Part shown: positions 59,356-64,000 of the stretch, piece after piece
How positions within the stretch are numbered: position 1 is the stretch's first letter
Layout of the letters: every line of letters starts with the position of its first letter
Origin: Nocardia tengchongensis
GTDB taxonomy: Bacteria > Actinomycetota > Actinomycetes > Mycobacteriales > Mycobacteriaceae
Direction of reading: 5' to 3'
Assembly: GCF_018362975.1 (NCBI RefSeq)
Contig: NZ_CP074371.1
Coordinates: 3,348,001 to 3,412,000 of the forward strand
DNA: 64,000 nt
Position numbers and translations under genes: made by a program
Notes under the pieces: model-generated
Seen by the model: only the letters and a program-made list of their open reading frames with translations
Told to the model about the DNA's origin: nothing
Databases searched by the model: none

Positions 59356-60393
59356 GTGCGTTCAACGAAGATCTGGGGCAGCGCGGTGTTGGCCTTGACC
59401 GCAACCGTTCTGCTACCGATAGCCGCGGGTACGGCCTCCGCCGACCCGGGCAGTTCGCTGAACTCCGCCGGGACCTCCGCCGACGGCTCCCGGATCGCCT
59501 CCAGCAAGTACACCGGCGACCGGAACCTGACCCTCCAGGTCTATTCGGCGGCCATGGGCAAGAACATCGAAGTCGATGTGCAGCGCGCCGCCGACACCTC
59601 GCAGCCCACCCCGGTGCTGTACCTGCTCAACGGCGCGGGCGGCGGCACCGATTCCGCGACCTGGCAGAAACGCACCGACGTGCTGAACTTCCTGGCCGAC
59701 AAGAACGTGGACGTGGTGCAGCCGGTCGGTGGCGCCTTCAGTTACTACACCGACTGGCGTGAGCCCGATCCCACACTGGGCGTGAACAAGTGGAAGACCT
59801 TCCTCACCGAGGAGCTGCCGCCGCTGATCGACCGGGCGCTGAACACCAACGGGCGCAACGCGATCGCCGGACTGTCCATGGCGGGCACCTCGGTGCTGCA
59901 GCTGCCGATCGCCGCACCCGGGCTGTATCGGTCGGTCGCCGCCTACAGCGGCTGCGCCCAGATCAGTGATCCCCTCGGCTACAACTTCGCCAATACCGTG
60001 GTCTCGGTGGGCGGCGGCGACAGCAAGAACATGTACGGCCCCCAGGGCGATCCCGAATGGGCCGCCAACGATCCTTACGTGCACGCCGATCAGCTGCGCG
60101 GCCTGAACCTGTTCATCTCCAGCGGTTCCGGCCTGCCGGGGCCCTGGGACACCCTCGACGGCCCGCGCACCCTGCCCGGCGCCGGCGGTCTGATCAACCA
60201 GATGGTCCTCGGCGGCGGACTCGAGGCCGCCTCCGACTACTGCACCCGCAACCTGAAGACCAAGCTCGACGGTCTCGGTATCCCGGCCACCTACGACTTC
60301 ACGCCCACCGGCACCCACTCGTGGGGCTACTGGGAGGACGCGTTGAAGCAGTCGTGGCCGGTTCTGGCTTCCGGTCTGGGCCTGCCCGCCTGA
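59356..60393 (+). CDS. Secreted esterase of the antigen-85 type (mycolyltransferase-like), copy 1
   Basis: A 345-aa exported alpha/beta hydrolase. Signal peptide MRSTKIWGSAVLALTATVLLPIAAGTASAD. The core is of the antigen-85/esterase-D group: LYLLNGAGGG, WREPDPTLGVNKWKTFLTEELPPLID, nucleophile elbow GLSMAGT, a late acid region, and His in TGTHSWGYW. In corynebacteriales such enzymes transfer mycolates to trehalose or arabinogalactan. GAAGGAGAAA lies before the GTG start. A close paralogue follows at 60593. Confidence 0.85.
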   Translation: MRSTKIWGSAVLALTATVLLPIAAGTASADPGSSLNSAGTSADGSRIASSKYTGDRNLTLQVYSAAMGKNIEVDVQRAADTSQPTPVLYLLNGAGGGTDSATWQKRTDVLNFLADKNVDVVQPVGGAFSYYTDWREPDPTLGVNKWKTFLTEELPPLIDRALNTNGRNAIAGLSMAGTSVLQLPIAAPGLYRSVAAYSGCAQISDPLGYNFANTVVSVGGGDSKNMYGPQGDPEWAANDPYVHADQLRGLNLFISSGSGLPGPWDTLDGPRTLPGAGGLINQMVLGGGLEAASDYCTRNLKTKLDGLGIPATYDFTPTGTHSWGYWEDALKQSWPVLASGLGLPA

Positions 60394-60401
60394 TCGGAGA
60401 C

Positions 60402-60475
60402 GACACTGCGACATCGACAGAGAAACCGGCGCGCCTCTAGGGGAAGCGGGCGGCCTCTGTCAATGTCGCAGCGTC
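60402..60475. repeat. 21-bp inverted repeat between the paralogous esterase genes
   Basis: Left arm 60402-60422 and right arm 60455-60475 are reverse complements with two mismatches (for example CTCTGTCAATGTCGCAG on the right). The interior contains ACCGGCGCGC and GCGGGCGG, a weakened form of the stem found after copy 2. Probable terminator of copy 1, and perhaps a recombination scar of the gene duplication. Confidence 0.6.
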
Positions 60476-60592
60476 GTGTCCGCGCTGGGTCGCGGTGCGG
60501 CAACAGTGGGGTCACCGGGGCCGGATTCCGGTCCTGACCTGCGGTCGTCGCTCGTACCCTCAGGGATTGTTCCGTTCGCCGAAGGAGACACC

Positions 60593-61576
60593 GTGCGATC
60601 GACGAAATCCCTGGTCAGCGCACTATCCGTGGTGGCCGCCGCAACCCTGCTGCTGACCGCCGCCGCGGGCATCGCCGCCGCCGAACCGGACACCGCCGAA
60701 TCCCGCATCCAGACGCTGTGGGTCCATTCCGACGCCATGGGCCGGGACATCGAGGTCGAAGTGCGCCGCGCCGCCGACACCTCGCAGCCCGTCCCGGTGC
60801 TCTATCTGCTCGGCGGCGCGGGCGGCGGCGTCGGCGCGGTGAACTGGCAGACCGCGACCGATGCGATGGACTTCCTGGCCGGCAAGAACGTCACCGTGGT
60901 GGCGCCGATCGGCGGCGACTACACCTACTACACCGACTGGCGCGGGCCCGATCCCGTTCTGGGCGTGAACAAATGGCGGACCTTCCTCACCCAGGAGCTG
61001 CCGCCGGTCGTCGACCGGGAACTGAACGGCAACGGGCGCAACGCGATCGCCGGCTTGTCCATGGCGGGCACCTCGGTGCTGCAACTGGCCATCGCCGCGC
61101 CCGGACTGTATCGATCGGTGGCCTCCTACAGCGGTTGCGCCCAGATCAGCGACCCGCTCGGCCACTCCTTCGTCAGCATGGTCGTGACGAAAGGCGGCGG
61201 GGACCCCGCGAACATGTACGGCCCCGAGGGTGATCCCGAGTGGGCCGCCAATGATCCGTTCCTGCACGCCGATCAGCTGCGCGGCCTGAACCTGTTCATC
61301 TCCAGCGGTTCCGGCCTACCGGGCCGATGGGATCTCCCCGGCGGCCCGCACACCCTGCCCGGCCTCGACGGCTGGGTCGACCAGCTGAGCCTCGGGGGCA
61401 CCATCGAAGCCGCCACCAACTACTGCAGCCACCATCTCGCGGCCAGGCTCGAATGGCTCGGCATCCCCGCCACCTACGACTTCACGCTGACCGGCACCCA
61501 CTCGTGGGGCTACTGGCAGGAAGCGGTGAAGCAGTCGTGGCCGGTACTGGCGGCGGGGCTGGGCCTGCCCGCCTGA
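60593..61576 (+). CDS. Secreted esterase of the antigen-85 type (mycolyltransferase-like), copy 2
   Basis: A 327-aa exported hydrolase. Signal peptide MRSTKSLVSALSVVAAATLLLTAAAGIAAAEP. Nearly the same core as copy 1: LYLLGGAGGG, WRGPDPVLGVNKWRTFLTQELPPVVD, GLSMAGTS and TGTHSWGYW. It lacks the Ser-rich stretch after the signal peptide of copy 1. GAAGGAGA precedes the GTG at 60593; the longer open frame starts in leader sequence. Adjacent copies point to recent tandem duplication; different residues round the pocket may give different acyl or acceptor choice. Confidence 0.85.
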   Translation: MRSTKSLVSALSVVAAATLLLTAAAGIAAAEPDTAESRIQTLWVHSDAMGRDIEVEVRRAADTSQPVPVLYLLGGAGGGVGAVNWQTATDAMDFLAGKNVTVVAPIGGDYTYYTDWRGPDPVLGVNKWRTFLTQELPPVVDRELNGNGRNAIAGLSMAGTSVLQLAIAAPGLYRSVASYSGCAQISDPLGHSFVSMVVTKGGGDPANMYGPEGDPEWAANDPFLHADQLRGLNLFISSGSGLPGRWDLPGGPHTLPGLDGWVDQLSLGGTIEAATNYCSHHLAARLEWLGIPATYDFTLTGTHSWGYWQEAVKQSWPVLAAGLGLPA

Positions 61577-61585
61577 AACGACGAA

Positions 61586-61616
61586 ACCGGCTCGCCCCCA
61601 AGGGAAGCGAGCCGGT
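61586..61616. terminator. Bidirectional hairpin terminator
   Basis: A perfect 10-bp stem, ACCGGCTCGC (61586-61595) with GCGAGCCGGT (61607-61616), loop of 11 bases. It lies between the convergent esterase (stop 61576) and monooxygenase (stop 61629) genes. Confidence 0.8.
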
Positions 61617-61628
61617 CTCGGCAGCTGA

Positions 61629-63236
61629 CTATACGCTGAGTTCGAAGTTCGGGTAGCCGTTGTCGCGCTCTTCGTCGCAGTAGCGGCGGTAGTTGCCGAA
61701 ACCACCGATGTAGGGCATGAACACGCGCTTCTTACCCTCCACGTTCGCGCCCATGTACCAGGAGTTGGCCTTCACGAACAGCGTGCCCTCGGCGACCTCG
61801 AGCAGGTGGTCGGTCCACTTGACCGCCGCCTCCTCGCGCGCCGCCGCCGTGCGAATGCCCTTGTCGCGGCAGTGCTGCACCAGCGCCAGCACCCAGTCGA
61901 GCTGCTGCTCGGAGTGCAGCACCATGTTGGCCATCACCGACGGGGTGCCGACGCTGTTGATGCTGAACATGTTCGGGAAGCCGGGGATGCCGAAGCCCAG
62001 GTAGGTAACCGGGCCGTCGGCCCACAGGTCGCCGAGGCGCGCGTCGTCGGCGCCGTGCAGGTCGATGCGCAGCAGCGCACCGGTCATGGCGTCGAAACCG
62101 GTGGCGTAGACCAGGGTGTCGAGTTCGATGAACTGCTCGGCGGTGCGGATGCCGGTCGGGGTGACCTCCTCGATGGCCTCGCGGCGCAGGTTCACCAGCG
62201 ACACGTTGGGCCGGTTGAACATCTCGTAGTAGCCGGAGTCGGTGCAGATGCGCTTGGTGCCGATGGGGTGGTCGTAGGGGATGAGGTCGTCGGCGACGGC
62301 CTGATCGTCCACCTTGGCGCGGATCTTGGCGACCGCGAACTCGCGCACCACCTGGTTGGCGGTGATGTCGCTGTTCTGGTCCGGGAAGACCTTGTTGAAC
62401 AGCACGCCGCCGCCGTTCCAGCGATCCTCCATGGCGGCCTCGCGCTCGGCGGGGGCCAGGTCCAGGGCCTTGGTCTCGAGCGAGGCGTGCGGGGTGGCCG
62501 CACCCGCGTAGTAGGACTTCTCCCGGCGCTGCCGGTAGGTGGCGCGGATATCGGCCTGCTCCTGCTCGGTCCAGGGCCGGTTCGGGACCGGGACGCTGAA
62601 GTTCGCCGAACGCTGGAAGACGGTGAGCGCCTCGGCTTCCCGCGCGATGATGGGCGAGACCTGGATGCCCGAGGAGCCGGTGCCGATGACGCCGACCCGC
62701 TTGCCCTCGAAGGACACGCCCTGCTCGGGCCACTGCGCGGTGAAGAGCTCCTCGCCCGCGAAGGATTCGATACCCGGGATGTTCGGCTTGATCGGCGCGG
62801 ACAGGCAGCCGGTGGCGAAAATGACGAACTGCGAACGGAATTCGTCACCGCGCTCGGTGCGCACCGTCCAGATGGCGGCGGCGTCGTCGAAGCTCGCGCC
62901 GACGACGCGCTGACCGAAACGGTAGTGGCGCTTCAGGTCGAAGCGGTCCGCGACATGGTTGATGTAGTCGAGGATCTCCGGCTGCGCGGCGAACCGCTCG
63001 GTCCAGGTCCAGCTCTGCTGAAGCTCCTCGTCGAACGAGTACGAATAGTCGACGCTCTCCACATCGCAGCGCGCGCCCGGGTAGCGGTTCCAGAACCAGG
63101 TGCCGCCGACGTCCTCGCCGGCCTCGAGCCCGAGCACGTTCAGTCCGGCCTTGGCTGCCTGGTGGACGCCGTAGAGTCCGGCGAATCCGGCCCCGATGAT
63201 GACTACATCGAATGGGCTGCCCTGTTCGGGATGCAT
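61629..63236 (-). CDS. Flavin-dependent Baeyer-Villiger-type monooxygenase
   Basis: A 535-aa soluble flavoprotein. FAD motif GAGFAGLYGVHQAAKAG near residue 16, then GGTWFWNRYPGARCDVES, the second Rossmann motif VIGTGSSGIQVSP near 187 for NADPH, and the fingerprint region FAGEELFTAQWPEQG. The usual Baeyer-Villiger fingerprint is FxGxxxHxxxW(P/D); here the His is Phe. Otherwise close to cyclohexanone-type enzymes, which turn ketones into esters or lactones. ATG at 63236. Monocistronic, a promoter lies between it and the ArsR gene. Confidence 0.83.
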   Translation of the reverse strand: MHPEQGSPFDVVIIGAGFAGLYGVHQAAKAGLNVLGLEAGEDVGGTWFWNRYPGARCDVESVDYSYSFDEELQQSWTWTERFAAQPEILDYINHVADRFDLKRHYRFGQRVVGASFDDAAAIWTVRTERGDEFRSQFVIFATGCLSAPIKPNIPGIESFAGEELFTAQWPEQGVSFEGKRVGVIGTGSSGIQVSPIIAREAEALTVFQRSANFSVPVPNRPWTEQEQADIRATYRQRREKSYYAGAATPHASLETKALDLAPAEREAAMEDRWNGGGVLFNKVFPDQNSDITANQVVREFAVAKIRAKVDDQAVADDLIPYDHPIGTKRICTDSGYYEMFNRPNVSLVNLRREAIEEVTPTGIRTAEQFIELDTLVYATGFDAMTGALLRIDLHGADDARLGDLWADGPVTYLGFGIPGFPNMFSINSVGTPSVMANMVLHSEQQLDWVLALVQHCRDKGIRTAAAREEAAVKWTDHLLEVAEGTLFVKANSWYMGANVEGKKRVFMPYIGGFGNYRRYCDEERDNGYPNFELSV

Positions 63237-63353
63237 GCGCGCGACCTCTCACTATTCGTCCGGCGATATTTCGAATAGGCATATCGTCGCGGCGCATGCG
63301 GGTACACGGCGATACCACGTCCCACTGACCAGGAGCGCAGGTCCGGGGGATGG

Positions 63354-63716
63354 TTACTCGTGAGACGGTTCGCCGGTCACGACGTGATCGGCGTGGTTGA
63401 GGCCCTCGCGGACCAGGCGGGCCAGGTGGCCGTCGCGGATCCGGTAGATGATGCGGCGGCCCTCGCGGCGGGTGTCGACCAAACCGGTGAAGCGCAGCTT
63501 GGCCAGATGCTGGCTGACCGCGGTGCGGGACGCGCCGCTGGCCTCGGTGAGCGCGGAGACGTCGGCCTCGGCCTCGGTGAGCATCCACAGGATGTGCAGG
63601 CGGGTGGGATCGGAGAGCATGCGGAAGGTCTCGGTGGCCACGTCGAGCCGGGCCTCATCCGGAGCAACCGGATGGGTGAGGCTGGGCGTGGCGGGGAGCG
63701 GTTTCGCCTTGCTCAC
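63354..63716 (-). CDS. ArsR-family transcriptional regulator
   Basis: A 120-aa winged-helix regulator: FRMLSDPTRLHILWMLTEAEADVSALTEASGASRTAVSQHLAKLRFTGLVDTRREGRRIIYRIRDGHLARL. The metal-sensing CxC of classic ArsR is absent, so it responds to something else or is metal-independent. It follows an MFS exporter gene on the same strand with a 4-base gap, so the two are one operon. ATG at 63716. Confidence 0.9.
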   Translation of the reverse strand: MSKAKPLPATPSLTHPVAPDEARLDVATETFRMLSDPTRLHILWMLTEAEADVSALTEASGASRTAVSQHLAKLRFTGLVDTRREGRRIIYRIRDGHLARLVREGLNHADHVVTGEPSHE

Positions 63717-63720
63717 CTGA

Positions 63721-64000
63721 TCACCTTCCTGCCGCTGCCACCGCCTCGGCGCCGGTGGGCACGGACGCGGGCCACACGCGGACCGCGGTCGTCGTAGCCA
63801 GTGTAGCCAGTGCGGCCAGCACGACGGCCGTGGTCGGCAGACCGATGAACGCGCCCAGTGTGCCCGCGATCGGATACGTCACCAGGAAGCAGGCGTGCGA
63901 CAGCGAGAACTGCGCGGTGAAAACGGCTGTGCGATCGGCGGGTTGGGTCTGGGCGCGCAGCAGGCGGGCCGACGGGGTATTGATCATCGAGGTCCCCGCA
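63721..64000 (-). CDS. MFS transporter, C-terminal part (partial)
   Basis: The reading frame is open to the window edge (starts beyond 64000). The visible 93 residues hold the last two helices of an MFS transporter (AQFSLSHACFLVTYPIAGTLGAFIGLPTTAVVLAALATLATTTAVRVW), with the loop SARLLRAQTQPADRTAVFTAQ, typical of ArsR-controlled MFS exporters in actinobacteria. Substrate not deducible. Upstream of and coupled to the ArsR gene. Confidence 0.72.
   Translation of the reverse strand, partial: AGTSMINTPSARLLRAQTQPADRTAVFTAQFSLSHACFLVTYPIAGTLGAFIGLPTTAVVLAALATLATTTAVRVWPASVPTGAEAVAAAGR

Overview
The window is about 64 kb of GC-rich actinobacterial chromosome, most probably from Nocardia or a close mycolic-acid relative. 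The evidence is gene content rather than a marker gene: a dgt-dnaG pair, a bioN-bioY-bioM biotin importer, a cvn 'conservon', an EphD-type hydrolase/SDR fusion, two antigen-85-like esterases, an MspA-type porin, an Rv3651-like sensor protein and a deazaflavin (F420) nitroreductase-like protein. GTG/TTG starts and 4-base stop/start overlaps are common.

Layout. 1-5.4 kb is housekeeping: the end of dgt, a 2OG oxygenase, the biotin ECF importer, dnaG and tRNA-Asn. 5.7-12.7 kb holds single catabolic enzymes (alpha/beta hydrolase, FAD monooxygenase) and regulators (Rv3651-like, StrR/ParB-like, AraC). 12.9-19.1 kb is a GlsB-like membrane protein followed by a translationally coupled conservon: cvnA sensor kinase, cvnB roadblock (frameshifted), cvnC, cvnD GTPase and two P450s. 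19.3-28.6 kb has membrane proteins, a quinone reductase, a beta-lactamase-fold protein, a GH20 hexosaminidase, an MFS/MarR efflux pair with two operator boxes, an amidase lipoprotein and an APC permease. 28.7-32.5 kb is an operon of ferritin-like hydrolase, ferredoxin reductase and EphD. 32.6-35.4 kb holds two paralogous one-helix Gly/Cys-rich mini-proteins with matching leaders, flanking a broken secretory lipase and a GRDP-like gene. 35.4-37.6 kb has terC behind a yybP-ykoY-type Mn riboswitch, a DDN-like oxidoreductase and a DUF4234 protein.

The accessory core is 37.7-43.7 kb. A tRNA-Met(CAT) gene is followed by two further copies of its 3' end, giving two tandem integrated segments. The first carries a decayed IS3-type element and a porin-like protein with a Thr/Pro-rich insert. 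The second carries a divergent pair: a frameshifted alpha/beta hydrolase and a condensation-domain/GNAT fusion. No integrase is visible.

43.8-49.1 kb is a catabolic or detoxification operon (two metallo-beta-lactamase-fold hydrolases, an NTF2-like protein, an ADH-glyoxalase fusion) opposite a TetR gene, with two matching operators between, then a LysE remnant. 49.1-53.0 kb is a three-gene MoxR/vWA-metallopeptidase system. 53.1-64 kb holds small secreted proteins, a PaaI thioesterase, a 1043-aa SARP/NB-ARC regulator, a serine hydrolase, the two antigen-85-like esterases, a Baeyer-Villiger-type monooxygenase, an ArsR regulator and the end of an MFS gene.

At least seven genes are broken by single-base indels or a stop, many at short homopolymers. 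This could be real decay (several lie in accessory DNA) or assembly error; both are flagged where they matter.
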